A stretch of DNA of 60,441 bases from an uncultured Lachnospiraceae bacterium (GCA_930989745.1 CAKNMY010000005.1:1-60441); one strand, 5' to 3'; positions 26,110 to 35,417 are shown, counted from the first letter of the stretch. Notes: generated by a model from the letters alone, not told the origin. Numbers and translations: made by a program.

Positions 26110-27456
26110 ATGGGAAAATATTTTGGAACTGACGGATTTCGCGGAGAGGCGAATGTGGATCTGACGGTAGAGCATGCGTTTAAGGTGGGACGTTTTCTGG
26201 GATGGTATTTCGGAAAGGATCATAAGGCGCAGATTGTGATCGGAAAAGATACGAGAAGAAGCAGCTACATGTTCGAGTACTCGCTGGTGGCGGGCCTGAC
26301 CGCTTCCGGAGCGGACGTATATCTGCTGCACGTTACTACGACGCCCAGCGTCTCCTATGTGGTTCGCACTGAGAACTTTGACTGCGGAATCATGATTTCC
26401 GCAAGCCACAATCCGTTTTATGACAACGGAATCAAGATTATCAACGGGAACGGGCAGAAGATGGAGGCTTCCGTGGAGGAGATGATTGAGAAATACATTG
26501 ACGACGATACGCCGAAGCTGCCGCTGGCGACAAAAGAGCGCATCGGGCGTACCGTGGACTTCTCAGCGGGAAGAAACCGTTACATCGGTTATCTGATTTC
26601 TCTGCCGACCCGTTCTTTTAAGAACATGCGCGTGGGCCTGGACTGCGCAAACGGAAGCGCATCTGCAATCGCAAAGAGTGTATTCGATGCCCTGGGAGCC
26701 AGAACCTTTGTCATTAACAATGAACCCGACGGCACGAACATCAATACCGACTGCGGTTCCACACACATCCATGTTCTGCAGAACTTTGTGCGTGAGAAGC
26801 ACCTGGATGTGGGATTTGCCTATGACGGCGATGCTGACCGCTGCATTGCCGTGGATGACGAGGGAAATGTGATTGACGGCGATATTATTATGTACATATG
26901 CGGAAAATATATGAAGGAGCAGGGACAGCTCGACAATAATACAATCGTTACAACCATTATGTCGAATATCGGACTGTACAAGGCTTGTGACCGCGTGGGA
27001 ATCAAATATGAGAAGACGGCAGTCGGCGATAAGTATGTGTGTGAAAATATGATGGAGAACGGTCATCGACTGGGCGGCGAGCAGTCCGGACATATTATCT
27101 TCAGCAAATATGCATCCACCGGTGACGGAATCCTGACTTCTTTAATGGTTATGAACGTAATCCTCGAGAAAAAACAGTCTCTGAGTACTCTTGCCTCAGA
27201 GGTCACGATCTATCCGCAGCTTTTAAAGAATGTCCGCGTGGAGAATAAGAAGGCGGTAAAGGCGAACGTAAATGTCCAGGAAGCAATAAAAAAAGTTGGA
27301 GAGGCTCTTGGCAGCGACGGCAGAATTCTTGTACGTGAGAGCGGGACAGAGCCTGTTATCCGCGTGATGGTGGAGGCTCCCACGCACATAGTATGTGAGA
27401 AGCATGTGGACGATGTGATCGCAGTGATGGAAAAAGAAGGACTGATTGTCGGTTAA
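26110..27456 (+). CDS. glmM: Phosphoglucosamine mutase GlmM
   Basis: 448-aa alpha-D-phosphohexomutase. It interconverts glucosamine 6-phosphate and glucosamine 1-phosphate for peptidoglycan precursors. The start MGKYFGTDGFRGEAN, the phosphoserine loop ISASHNPFYDNGIK, the metal loop DGDADRC and the C-terminal RESGTEPVIRV phosphate loop are all present. The frame is open back to 26077, but ATG 26110 gives the family length and has GAGGAGAG upstream. It follows a sugar nucleotidyltransferase. Confidence 0.94.
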   Translation: MGKYFGTDGFRGEANVDLTVEHAFKVGRFLGWYFGKDHKAQIVIGKDTRRSSYMFEYSLVAGLTASGADVYLLHVTTTPSVSYVVRTENFDCGIMISASHNPFYDNGIKIINGNGQKMEASVEEMIEKYIDDDTPKLPLATKERIGRTVDFSAGRNRYIGYLISLPTRSFKNMRVGLDCANGSASAIAKSVFDALGARTFVINNEPDGTNINTDCGSTHIHVLQNFVREKHLDVGFAYDGDADRCIAVDDEGNVIDGDIIMYICGKYMKEQGQLDNNTIVTTIMSNIGLYKACDRVGIKYEKTAVGDKYVCENMMENGHRLGGEQSGHIIFSKYASTGDGILTSLMVMNVILEKKQSLSTLASEVTIYPQLLKNVRVENKKAVKANVNVQEAIKKVGEALGSDGRILVRESGTEPVIRVMVEAPTHIVCEKHVDDVIAVMEKEGLIVG

Positions 27457-27459
27457 GCC

Positions 27460-28503
27460 ATGAAAATTAAAAAGACAGGAATTGCCCTTGCCGCGGCGCT
27501 TCTGCTCGCGGCAGGGTGCGGAAAGGACAGCTCCGCGCAGTATGACGCCGGAGCCGAGGCGCTGGAGGCGGGAAATTACGCTGAGGCGAGAACACAGTTT
27601 GAAGCCTGTATATCTGCGGGAGAGAGTCTTGCGCAGGCATACCGGGGAGCCGGGATCGCATGTCTGAGGCAGCAGGATTACGCGCAGGCTGAGACGTATC
27701 TGCAGCAGGGACTCGAAGAACTCAGCAGCGGGAATAAGAGCACGAGAAGAGATATCCTGTTTTATCTGGCGCAGGCGCAGACGCAGCAGGGAAAGATACA
27801 GGAGGCGGAGGCATCCTATGATCAGATTCTCTCTGACGGGGATAATGCTCAGGCATATGTGCTGAAGGGCCGCCTTCTGCTGCACAGCGGCGATGAAGCA
27901 AAGGCAGAGGACTGTTTTGAACGGGCAGTCAAAGACTGCACAGACTATGACATCTACATCGATATCTTCCAGGCATACAATGATGTCAGACGCAATGCAG
28001 ACGGCACGAAGTATCTGGAAAAAGCGCTTGAGATCGAACAGGGGACAGCGGAGGATAATTATCAGCACGGCAGGGTATACTATTATCTCAGAGACTATGA
28101 GAATGCCAGAGAGTGTCTGAGCCAGGCAGTCACTGACGGGAGCCGGGAAGCCATGCTGCTTCTGGGACAGGTGTATCTGGAACTGGATGACGCCTCCAGC
28201 GCCCGCGCAATGTATCAGAACTATCTGACAGATGAAGAGCGGGCGGCGGAGGCTTATAACGGTCTGGCGCTGTGCGATCTGGCGGAAGGAGCTTACGACA
28301 GCGCCCTGGAGAACATCTCGCAGGGACTTGCGTGCAGAAATATTTCTGATGAGCAGAAACAGAACCTTCTGTTCAACGAGATTGCCGCATACGAATATAA
28401 GATGGATTTTGCCACGGCAGAGACAAAGGCTGCGGCGTATGTGGAACAGTACCCGGATGATGAACGGGCGGCGCGGGAATATATCTTCCTGCAGAATCGG
28501 TAA
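27460..28503 (+). CDS. TPR-repeat lipoprotein
   Basis: 347 aa. Signal peptide with lipobox LLAAGC (Cys about residue 20), then about nine tetratricopeptide-type helical repeats (YDAGAEALEAGNYAEARTQ is the first). It is expected outside the cytoplasmic membrane as a scaffold for protein contacts. It starts 3 bp after glmM with only a weak ribosome site, so translational coupling is likely. Specific function not known. Confidence 0.85.
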   Translation: MKIKKTGIALAAALLLAAGCGKDSSAQYDAGAEALEAGNYAEARTQFEACISAGESLAQAYRGAGIACLRQQDYAQAETYLQQGLEELSSGNKSTRRDILFYLAQAQTQQGKIQEAEASYDQILSDGDNAQAYVLKGRLLLHSGDEAKAEDCFERAVKDCTDYDIYIDIFQAYNDVRRNADGTKYLEKALEIEQGTAEDNYQHGRVYYYLRDYENARECLSQAVTDGSREAMLLLGQVYLELDDASSARAMYQNYLTDEERAAEAYNGLALCDLAEGAYDSALENISQGLACRNISDEQKQNLLFNEIAAYEYKMDFATAETKAAAYVEQYPDDERAAREYIFLQNR

Positions 28504-28537
28504 GAGCAGCCGGACAAAATGGGAAAATGGAGAGAAT

Positions 28538-29782
28538 ATGGCGCAGTTATATGAAAACAGTACGGTAGAAGAAAGAGTGATCCTCGTGGGAATTCAGACC
28601 AGCGGGGATGAGGATGTGCAGGCGTCGCTGGATGAACTGGAGGATCTTGCTGAGACGGCCGGCGCGCTTACAGTGGCAAAGATGATCCAGAACCGCGAGG
28701 CAGTGCATCCGGGAACATATATCGGCAAAGGTAAGATTGAGGAGGTGCGTCAGACAGCGCTTGCGCTGGGCGCAACGGGTATTATCTGTGATGATGAGCT
28801 CTCACCTGCGCAGCTGAACAATCTGGAGCAGGAGCTGGATCTTAAGGTCATGGACCGTACGCTTGTGATCCTCGATATTTTCGCGGGCCGCGCGACTACA
28901 AGCGAGGGAAAGCTGCAGGTGGAGTTGGCACAGCTGCGCTACCGCCAGGCGCGTCTGGTCGGGCTTCGAAGCTCTCTTTCAAGGCTTGGAGGCGGTATTG
29001 GAACGAGAGGGCCCGGAGAGAAGAAGCTGGAGATGGACAGGCGTCTGATTCAGAAGCGGATTGCGGCACTCAGAAGAGAGCTGGAGGAAGTCAGCAGGCA
29101 CAGAGAACTGATCCGTGAGAAGCGAAAAAAGGGCCAGACCAGGGTGGCGGCGATTGTGGGTTATACGAATGCGGGAAAGTCCACGCTTCTGAACCGCCTG
29201 ACGGACGCCGGAGTGCTGGAGGAGAACCAGCTGTTTGCGACACTGGATCCCACGACGCGGCTGCTGAAGCTTCCGGACGGCCAGAGCGTGCTGCTGACCG
29301 ATACCGTGGGATTTATCAGGAAGCTGCCGCATCATTTGATTGAGGCGTTTCAGAGCACTCTGGAGGAGGCGAAGTACGCCGATTTCCTGATTCACGTGGT
29401 CGACGCCTCAAATCCCAAAATGGAGGAACAGATGCAGGTGGTCTATGATACGCTGCGGGAGCTGGGAGCTGACGGCAAACCGGTTATCACGCTGTTCAAC
29501 AAGCAGGACAAGCTTGGGTCCCGGGAGACTCTGCGCGATTTCAAGGCTGAGTATACGATTCTGACGTCTGCGAAGAACGGGGAAGGTCTGGATGCGCTGT
29601 GCATTGCTCTGGAGGAACTCTTAAAGCGGGGCAAGATTTACATTGACAGAATTTTCCCCTATGAGCAGGCTGGAAAAATCCAGATGATCCGCAGTTTCGG
29701 ACAGCTCGAGAACGAGGAATATCTGCCGGAGGGAATCCGCGTGACCGGGTATGTCCCGCAGGAAATTTACGGAAAAATCTGA
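28538..29782 (+). CDS. hflX: GTPase HflX
   Basis: 414-aa ribosome-associated GTPase that rescues or splits stalled 70S ribosomes. N-terminal HflX domain (1-190, with GTYIGKGKIEE and GLRSSLSRLGGGIGTRGPGE), then a G domain with G1 GYTNAGKST, G3 DTVGF, and G4 NKQD. The frame is open back to 28232, overlapping the TPR gene, but MAQLYENSTVEER at 28538 matches the family start. Position after the TPR lipoprotein suggests an operon with glmM. Confidence 0.95.
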   Translation: MAQLYENSTVEERVILVGIQTSGDEDVQASLDELEDLAETAGALTVAKMIQNREAVHPGTYIGKGKIEEVRQTALALGATGIICDDELSPAQLNNLEQELDLKVMDRTLVILDIFAGRATTSEGKLQVELAQLRYRQARLVGLRSSLSRLGGGIGTRGPGEKKLEMDRRLIQKRIAALRRELEEVSRHRELIREKRKKGQTRVAAIVGYTNAGKSTLLNRLTDAGVLEENQLFATLDPTTRLLKLPDGQSVLLTDTVGFIRKLPHHLIEAFQSTLEEAKYADFLIHVVDASNPKMEEQMQVVYDTLRELGADGKPVITLFNKQDKLGSRETLRDFKAEYTILTSAKNGEGLDALCIALEELLKRGKIYIDRIFPYEQAGKIQMIRSFGQLENEEYLPEGIRVTGYVPQEIYGKI

Positions 29783-29918
29783 GGAATCCATGATGGTTTC
29801 AAACGTGCGTTCGAATGCTGCTTGAAGGCACACACGTGCAAAAATCGACGGAAAATGCCGCTTTTTGGCGTGGGGCAAAATTTAAGTAAAAAGCCCGAAA
29901 AACCACGGGTCAGCGAGC

Positions 29919-29969
29919 GCCGCCAGAGATGCAGGGGGGATGCGTACCTCTGCGTTTTTGGCGGCTTTT
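29919..29969 (+). terminator. Probable terminator after hflX
   Basis: GCCGCC (29919-29924) pairs with GGCGGC (29960-29965), with an inner GCAGGGG/CCTCTGC hairpin, ending TTTT. The rest of 29783-29918 has no gene or motif I recognise. Confidence 0.55.
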
Positions 29970-29979
29970 CTCGTGCAAA

Positions 29980-30038
29980 AAACTATATATAGTGTGACGA
30001 TATAGAGATAATCACGAAAAAATACAATATATAGACCG
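29980..30038 (+). promoter_or_regulatory. Two NrdR boxes upstream of nrdD
   Basis: Box 1 has the perfect palindrome ACTATATATAGT (29982-29993) and continues GTG. Box 2 is ACAATATATAG (30024-30034). They resemble the NrdR consensus ACACTATATATAGTGT, and their cores are 42 bp apart, four helical turns, as is usual for NrdR pairs. Box 2 ends just before the -35 of the nrdD promoter, so ATP-bound or dATP-bound NrdR should repress nrdD. The nrdR gene is not in this window. Confidence 0.85.
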
Positions 30039-30042
30039 TCTA

Positions 30043-30071
30043 TTGACACTAATATCAAAGGATGGTATGAT
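30043..30071 (+). promoter_or_regulatory. Sigma-A promoter of nrdD
   Basis: TTGACA (30043-30048), 17 bp, TATGAT (30066-30071), with an extended -10 TG at 30063. Transcription would start near 30078 and leave a leader of about 190 nt. In the leader, 30201-30232 can fold into a long hairpin (CGCGCGG with CCGTGCG, then CAGC with GCTG) shortly before the ribosome site. I see no known riboswitch motif there. Confidence 0.8.
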
Positions 30072-30267
30072 GAGACAGTACCGGAAATTCATGGACGCAG
30101 ATTACCGAAGAAACCGCAAAAATTGATGATTTTCGCGGGAAAATGGTACTTTTTACAGGCATATTTGGACGGTAAATCGGGCGTCAGAGAATAGAAAATG
30201 CGCGCGGCCAGCGGGATTTCAGCTGCCGTGCGGTACGATAAAGATTATGGTTTGGGAGGTTTGAAAT

Positions 30268-32634
30268 TTGATTCAGGTAGAGAAGAGAGACGGAGCAATT
30301 GTAGATTTTGAACTGTGTAAAATAACAGAAGCGATCAGAAAGGCTTTTGAGGCAAACGAGAAGCTGTATACTGATGAGATCCTGCAGATGCTGGGACTCC
30401 GTGTCACCGCGGATTTCCAGGAGAAGATCCGCAAGGGGAAGATCGAGGTCGAGAAAATTCAGGACAGCGTGGAGAACGTGCTGATCCAGTGCGGCTATGC
30501 GGATGTGGCAAAGTCCTATATTCTGTATCGCAAGCAGCGCGAGAAGATCCGCAATACGAAGGCGACGATTCTCGACTATAAGGAGATCGTGAACAGCTAC
30601 GTAAAGGTGGAAGACTGGCGCGTGAAGGAAAACTCCACGGTTACCTATTCGGTGGGCGGACTTATTTTAAGCAATTCCGGCGCGGTAACCGCAAATTACT
30701 GGCTGTCTGAGATTTATGACGAGGAGATTGCAGAGGCACACCGCAACGCGGATATCCATATTCATGACCTCTCCATGCTGACGGGCTACTGTGCGGGCTG
30801 GTCCTTAAAGCAGCTGATCCAGGAGGGACTCGGCGGCATCAAGGGAAAGATTACTTCCTCTCCGGCAAAGCATCTGAGCGTGCTGTGCAATCAGATGGTT
30901 AATTTCCTCGGCATTATGCAGAACGAATGGGCGGGAGCGCAGGCATTTTCCTCCTTTGACACTTATCTGGCGCCGTTTGTCAAGGCAGATAATCTGTCAT
31001 ACCCGGAAGTGAAAAAGTGCATCGAATCCTTTGTGTACGGTGTGAATACTCCGAGCCGCTGGGGTACGCAGGCTCCATTTTCCAATATTACGCTGGACTG
31101 GACGGTTCCGAACGATCTGGCGGAGCTTCCGGCGATCGTGGGCGGAAAAGAGATGGACTTCAAGTATAAGGACTGCAAGAAAGAGATGGATATGGTGAAC
31201 CGGGCGTTCATCGAGACGATGATCGAAGGCGACGCCAACGGAAGGGGATTCCAGTATCCGATTCCCACCTACTCAATCACCAGGGATTTTGACTGGTCTG
31301 ACACAGAGAACAACCGCCTGCTTTTTGAGATGACCGCGAAGTACGGCACACCGTATTTCTCCAACTACATCAACAGTGATATGGAGCCGAGCGATGTGCG
31401 CTCCATGTGCTGCCGTCTGCGCCTTGACCTGAGAGAGCTGCGCAAGAAGACAGGAGGCTTCTTCGGATCCGGAGAGAGCACTGGCTCCGTGGGAGTTGTG
31501 ACGATCAATATGCCGAGGATTGCGTTCCAGGCAGAGGATAAGGATGATTTTTACCGCAAGCTGGATCATATGATGGATATTGCGGCGCGTTCCCTGAAGA
31601 TCAAGAGAGATGTGATCAGCAAGCTCATGGAGGGCGGACTGTATCCTTACACGAAGAGATATCTGGGAACCTTCGATAATCATTTCTCCACGATCGGCCT
31701 GATCGGTATGAATGAGGTCGGCCTGAACGCGAAATGGCTGCGCTGCGATATGACGGATGCGCGTACGCAGGAATTTACAAAAGAAGTGCTCAACCATATG
31801 AGAGACCGTCTGTCGGATTATCAGGAGAAGTACGGAGACTTATATAATCTGGAAGCGACTCCGGCGGAGTCCGCAACCTACCGTCTGGCAAAGCATGACC
31901 GCGCGCGCTGGCCGGAGATTATCACAGCAGGAAAAGAGGGAGATACTCCGTATTACACCAACAGTTCCCATCTGCCGGTGGACTATACCTCCGATATTTT
32001 CGACGCTCTCGATATTCAGGATGAACTGCAGACGCTCTATACTTCCGGAACCGTATTCCATGCGTTCCTGGGAGAGAAGCTTCCGGACTGGAAGGCAGCG
32101 GCGGCTCTCGTGAGAAAGATTGCCGAGAACTACAGACTTCCGTATTATACCCTGTCTCCGACATATTCCGTGTGCAGTGATCACGGATATATTTCCGGCG
32201 AGCATTTTACCTGCCCGACCTGCGGAAAGAGCGCGGAGGTTTACAGCCGCATCACGGGATACTATCGTCCGGTACAGAACTGGAACGACGGAAAGATACA
32301 GGAGTACAAGAACAGAAAGCTGTACGACGTGGCGCACTCCAAGCTCAGACACAGCGCGGTGATGGGGACGAAGGTGACGGTTCCGAGCGAGGAGCAGAGC
32401 CCGGCACAGGCCAGCGCAAAATATCTGTTTACGACGAGTACCTGTCCGAACTGCCGCATCGCCAAAGAGATGCTCTCCGGGGAGCAGTATGAGGTGATCG
32501 ACGCGGAGAAGAATCCGGATATGGCACAGAAGTTCGGAATCCTTCAGGCGCCGACGCTTGTGGTCATCCGTGACGGCAAGGTGCAGAAGTATGTGAACGC
32601 TTCCAATATTCAGAAATATATGGATCAGAAATAA
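30268..32634 (+). CDS. nrdD: Anaerobic ribonucleoside-triphosphate reductase with fused glutaredoxin-like domain
   Basis: 788-aa class III ribonucleotide reductase that makes dNTPs without oxygen. ATP-cone (about 1-92) for allosteric control, then the ten-stranded barrel, a zinc site with CPTC near 650, and the glycyl-radical segment RITGYYRP (Gly about 664). Residues about 718-788 add a redoxin domain with CPNC (Cys about 726 and 729) and the cis-Pro APT. The start is TTG, 8 nt after GGGAGG; no other codon fits. The activase NrdG, normally next to nrdD, is absent here. The attached redoxin suggests thiol-based rather than formate-based reduction. Confidence 0.95.
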   Translation: MIQVEKRDGAIVDFELCKITEAIRKAFEANEKLYTDEILQMLGLRVTADFQEKIRKGKIEVEKIQDSVENVLIQCGYADVAKSYILYRKQREKIRNTKATILDYKEIVNSYVKVEDWRVKENSTVTYSVGGLILSNSGAVTANYWLSEIYDEEIAEAHRNADIHIHDLSMLTGYCAGWSLKQLIQEGLGGIKGKITSSPAKHLSVLCNQMVNFLGIMQNEWAGAQAFSSFDTYLAPFVKADNLSYPEVKKCIESFVYGVNTPSRWGTQAPFSNITLDWTVPNDLAELPAIVGGKEMDFKYKDCKKEMDMVNRAFIETMIEGDANGRGFQYPIPTYSITRDFDWSDTENNRLLFEMTAKYGTPYFSNYINSDMEPSDVRSMCCRLRLDLRELRKKTGGFFGSGESTGSVGVVTINMPRIAFQAEDKDDFYRKLDHMMDIAARSLKIKRDVISKLMEGGLYPYTKRYLGTFDNHFSTIGLIGMNEVGLNAKWLRCDMTDARTQEFTKEVLNHMRDRLSDYQEKYGDLYNLEATPAESATYRLAKHDRARWPEIITAGKEGDTPYYTNSSHLPVDYTSDIFDALDIQDELQTLYTSGTVFHAFLGEKLPDWKAAAALVRKIAENYRLPYYTLSPTYSVCSDHGYISGEHFTCPTCGKSAEVYSRITGYYRPVQNWNDGKIQEYKNRKLYDVAHSKLRHSAVMGTKVTVPSEEQSPAQASAKYLFTTSTCPNCRIAKEMLSGEQYEVIDAEKNPDMAQKFGILQAPTLVVIRDGKVQKYVNASNIQKYMDQK

Positions 32635-32640
32635 AGAATA

Positions 32641-32678
32641 TTTAAGCACCAAAGCTTTATGATGCTTTGGTGCTTAAA
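32641..32678. terminator. Long hairpin after nrdD
   Basis: TTTAAGCACCAAAGC (32641-32655) pairs perfectly with GCTTTGGTGCTTAAA (32664-32678), 15 bp. There is no clear T run after the stem, so it may be a weak terminator or a 3' stabiliser. Confidence 0.55.
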
Positions 32679-32739
32679 TGATGTCCGAGTTATAAAAGAA
32701 TGAATTAGGACGTTGGCAAGGCAGGAAAGTGAGAACTCT

Positions 32740-33179
32740 ATGGAAATAAAAAAAATTACATCGTCGGATGATTTATGGAACAAATTAAAAAAATACGCTG
32801 AAAACTGTTCATGGAGAGCAGGTAAATCATTGGCAAATGATATGGAAAATAATGTATTTAAAGATTGGGAAAGAGTTATTGTCGCATTGGAAAATGAAAA
32901 TATCTGTGGATATTGTACAGTTTCAAAGAGCGACTGCATTCCGGATGTAGAATATACGCCATATATTGGTTATATGTTTGTGGCGAAGAATACAGGGGAC
33001 ATAGATTAAGTCAAAAGCTTGTTCAGTATGCAATGGCTTATTTAAAGTCAATTCATTTTGAAAAAGTATACATTGTTAGTGATCATGAAAATTTGTATGA
33101 AAAATATGGATTTAATGTAATAGACCGCAAAATTGCACCGTGGGGTTCAGAAGAAAAGATATATGTGCAAAGATTGTGA
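32740..33179 (+). pseudogene. Frameshifted GNAT acetyltransferase gene
   Basis: The first frame (32740-33009) encodes MEIKKITSSDD through YIGYMFVAKN and stops. The +2-shifted frame continues with GEEYRGHRLSQKLVQYA, the acetyl-CoA loop region of a GNAT, to 33179. Restoring one missing base near 32983 (GTGG-CGAAGAA) would rejoin a protein of about 146 aa of one GNAT family. Codons here are AT-rich, unlike the neighbours, which suggests recent transfer. It could also be a sequencing error or programmed shift, but no slippery site is obvious. Confidence 0.75.
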
Positions 33180-33361
33180 TCACAGAAAAAAGTAAGTGAT
33201 TTTTGCGGAAAGGATCCCCGTTTCTATGTTTGCTGCGGAACATAAGCGCATGAAACAAGGCTGTTCTAAATGTGATAATGTTGCCTTTTTCTTTGGTTCT
33301 ATAAACATCTGCAAGAAGTCATAAAACGATTTTCACCTATAAAAGCAATAAAAAATAAGAC

Positions 33362-33405
33362 AGCCGCTGCCGGTGATATAAATTTCCGGCAGCGGTTCTT
33401 TTTTG
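33362..33405 (+). terminator. Terminator
   Basis: AGCCGCTGCCGG (33362-33373) pairs with CCGGCAGCGGTT (33386-33397, one G.U), followed by CTTTTTT. It isolates the LacI operon from upstream transcription. I see no gene in 33180-33361, which is AT-rich. Confidence 0.85.
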
Positions 33406-33415
33406 CTTAAAAATA

Positions 33416-33424
33416 TGCTATACT
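33416..33424 (+). promoter_or_regulatory. Extended -10 promoter of the LacI-family gene
   Basis: TGCTATACT (33416-33424) with no good -35, 27 bp before the start codon. A short leader contains GGAGGAAGAG. Confidence 0.5.
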
Positions 33425-33450
33425 GGGAAAAAGGATGATGGAGGAAGAGC

Positions 33451-34464
33451 ATGATTCGTATCAAGGATATAGCACAGCGGGCGGGCGTCAGCGCGACGAC
33501 CGTATCGAATGTGATTCATGGGAACACCAGGAAGGTGTCCCAGGCGACAATAGATAAGATCAACCGGATTATCGAGGAGACGAACTATGTGCCGAGCATG
33601 GGAGCGCGGCTCCTGGCAGGGAACGGCTCCAGGATCATCGGAGTGATCGTGGGAACTGAGGAAAGATTCCGGGAGGAGAAGCTTCAGGATCCGTTTACGG
33701 GGAGCATTCTGGGAAAGATAGAGACAGAGCTGTCACGCAGGGGCTACTATATGATGTTTCATATGTCCAGCGGCATGGAAGAGAACTGTCAGCTTGCCAG
33801 CGCCTGGAACGTGGAAGGACTGCTCACCATAGGGATATCTGCGGAGGATAATCTGGAGATCCGGCGGCTCTCCAGGGCTCCGGTCGTCTCTATTGACGTC
33901 TACTATGGAAAACGCGCGATTCCCAACGTCGGGCTCGACGATTTCAGCGGAGGCTACGAGATGGCGAAGTATCTTCTGAAAAAAGGACACCGCAGGATTC
34001 TGTTTCTGACTCCGTGGGACGTCGGGGTGGACAAAGCGCGCTGGGAGGGAGTACAGAAAGCCCTCAGAGAATACGGAGTGGAACGGATTGAGGAGTGCCG
34101 TCAGCTGATGCCGTGCGCGCACGAAGAACGTATGGAACTGCACAGGAGGAACCTTGAAAAATACAGACGATATACAGCGCTGTTCTTTTCTTCGGATTAT
34201 TATGCGGCGGAGGGCATACAGTTTCTTCACGATGAGGGAATCCGGGTGCCGGAAGAACTTTCGGTAGTGGGATTTGACAATAACAGCTATGCGACGCTGA
34301 TCCGCCCCGCGCTGACAACAGTGGCACAGGATGTGCGGGAGAAGGGATGGCAGGCAGTGGATATGCTGATGAAGCTGATTGAAAACGGCGGAGAGGAAGG
34401 AGTGAAGACGCAGACGAAGCTTCCGATACGGATTGTGGAACGGGAATCTGTAAGACAACTATAA
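33451..34464 (+). CDS. LacI-family transcriptional regulator
   Basis: 337 aa. N-terminal LacI helix-turn-helix (IKDIAQRAGVSATTVSNVIHG, residues 4-24) with hinge region, then a periplasmic-binding-protein-like effector domain (about 60-330, VVGFDNNSYATLIRPALTTV). It should bind a sugar and act on a nearby operon. Its targets are not clear: the next gene, 16 bp downstream, is an aminoglycoside adenylyltransferase, while the beta-glucuronidase lies 2.7 kb away. Confidence 0.92.
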   Translation: MIRIKDIAQRAGVSATTVSNVIHGNTRKVSQATIDKINRIIEETNYVPSMGARLLAGNGSRIIGVIVGTEERFREEKLQDPFTGSILGKIETELSRRGYYMMFHMSSGMEENCQLASAWNVEGLLTIGISAEDNLEIRRLSRAPVVSIDVYYGKRAIPNVGLDDFSGGYEMAKYLLKKGHRRILFLTPWDVGVDKARWEGVQKALREYGVERIEECRQLMPCAHEERMELHRRNLEKYRRYTALFFSSDYYAAEGIQFLHDEGIRVPEELSVVGFDNNSYATLIRPALTTVAQDVREKGWQAVDMLMKLIENGGEEGVKTQTKLPIRIVERESVRQL

Positions 34465-34480
34465 GAAAGGAGAAAAGGGG

Positions 34481-35362
34481 ATGCGCTCAGAGAAGGAAAT
34501 GTATGAACTGATCCTGGGCACGGCAGAGGAGGACGGGAGAATCCGCGCGGTATATATGAACGGCTCCCGTACGAACCGAAATGCGCCGAGAGACTTGTTT
34601 CAGGACTACGACATTGTGTATGTGGTGAATGAGACCAGGGAGTTCTATGAGGATCCTGAATGGATCGACCGGTTTGGAGAACGGCTCTATATGCAGATGC
34701 CGGAGCTTATGGATCAGATGATGGGAATGGAGATGGATCTGGATGCGAATTTTGGCTGGCTGATGCAGTTTGCTGACGGAAACCGCATTGACCTTCATGT
34801 GCAGTCGATTCCGTACGCGAGAGAAAATATTATAAAGGATAAGCTGTGCAGAATCCTTCTGGACAAGGATGGGATACTTCCCGGGATGCCGGAGCCGACG
34901 GATGAGGAACACTGGGTAAAGCGCCCCTCAGAACAGGAATTTCTGTATGAGTGCAATGAGTTCTGGTGGTGCCTGAACAGTGTGGCAAAGGGTCTCTGGA
35001 GAGAGGAGATCCCCTATGTCATGGACATGCTCAACTTTCATGTCCGCCCGCAGCTTATCACGCTGCTCTCCTGGAAGATCGGGAGGGAGACGGAGTATCG
35101 GCGCAGCGTGGGAAAGTGCGGGAAATATATGAAGAACTTTCTTTCAGCAGAGGAGTGGGAGCGCTTTTTAAGGACGTATCCCGACGCAAAGACAGAACAT
35201 ATCTGGGACGCGGTGGAGGAGATGTGCGGGCTGTTCGATGACACGGCGCGGGAGGAGGCGGCGGAACTCGGATTTGACTATAACGAAGCGGAAGCGGCGG
35301 GAAGCAGAAAATTCCTGAAAAGAGTGAGAAGTCTGCCGCGGGACGCAACAGAGATCTTTTGA
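34481..35362 (+). CDS. Aminoglycoside 6-adenylyltransferase, ANT(6)-like
   Basis: 293-aa nucleotidyltransferase with the family motif NGSRTN followed by LFQDYDIVYVV (about 25-47, metal-binding Asp residues), a second Asp region near NRIDLHVQ, and the C-terminal helical domain. Such enzymes adenylylate the 6-position of streptomycin, as AadE and AadK do. It is chromosomal, in native codon style, with no mobile element nearby, so it may be an intrinsic gene and its activity on streptomycin is not certain. It shares an operon with the LacI-family gene. Confidence 0.85.
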   Translation: MRSEKEMYELILGTAEEDGRIRAVYMNGSRTNRNAPRDLFQDYDIVYVVNETREFYEDPEWIDRFGERLYMQMPELMDQMMGMEMDLDANFGWLMQFADGNRIDLHVQSIPYARENIIKDKLCRILLDKDGILPGMPEPTDEEHWVKRPSEQEFLYECNEFWWCLNSVAKGLWREEIPYVMDMLNFHVRPQLITLLSWKIGRETEYRRSVGKCGKYMKNFLSAEEWERFLRTYPDAKTEHIWDAVEEMCGLFDDTAREEAAELGFDYNEAEAAGSRKFLKRVRSLPRDATEIF

Positions 35363-35368
35363 GAACAG

Positions 35369-35417
35369 AGCAGGGGGATGGCTCGTGAAATGACGGGTTA
35401 TCCCCTTGCTTTTTTTC
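35369..35417 (+). terminator. Terminator
   Basis: AGCAGGGGGAT (35369-35379) pairs with ATCCCCTTGCT (35400-35410), one G.U, followed by TTTTTT. A weak promoter TTGCTT-16 bp-TAAAAT (35406-35433) for the sufC operon overlaps its end. Confidence 0.75.

Noticed and set aside
28232-28537. Long N-terminal extension of HflX
   Set aside because: It overlaps the TPR lipoprotein in another frame and has no ribosome site.
30078-30267. Cobalamin or other riboswitch in the nrdD leader
   Set aside because: No B12 box or other known core was seen, only a simple hairpin.
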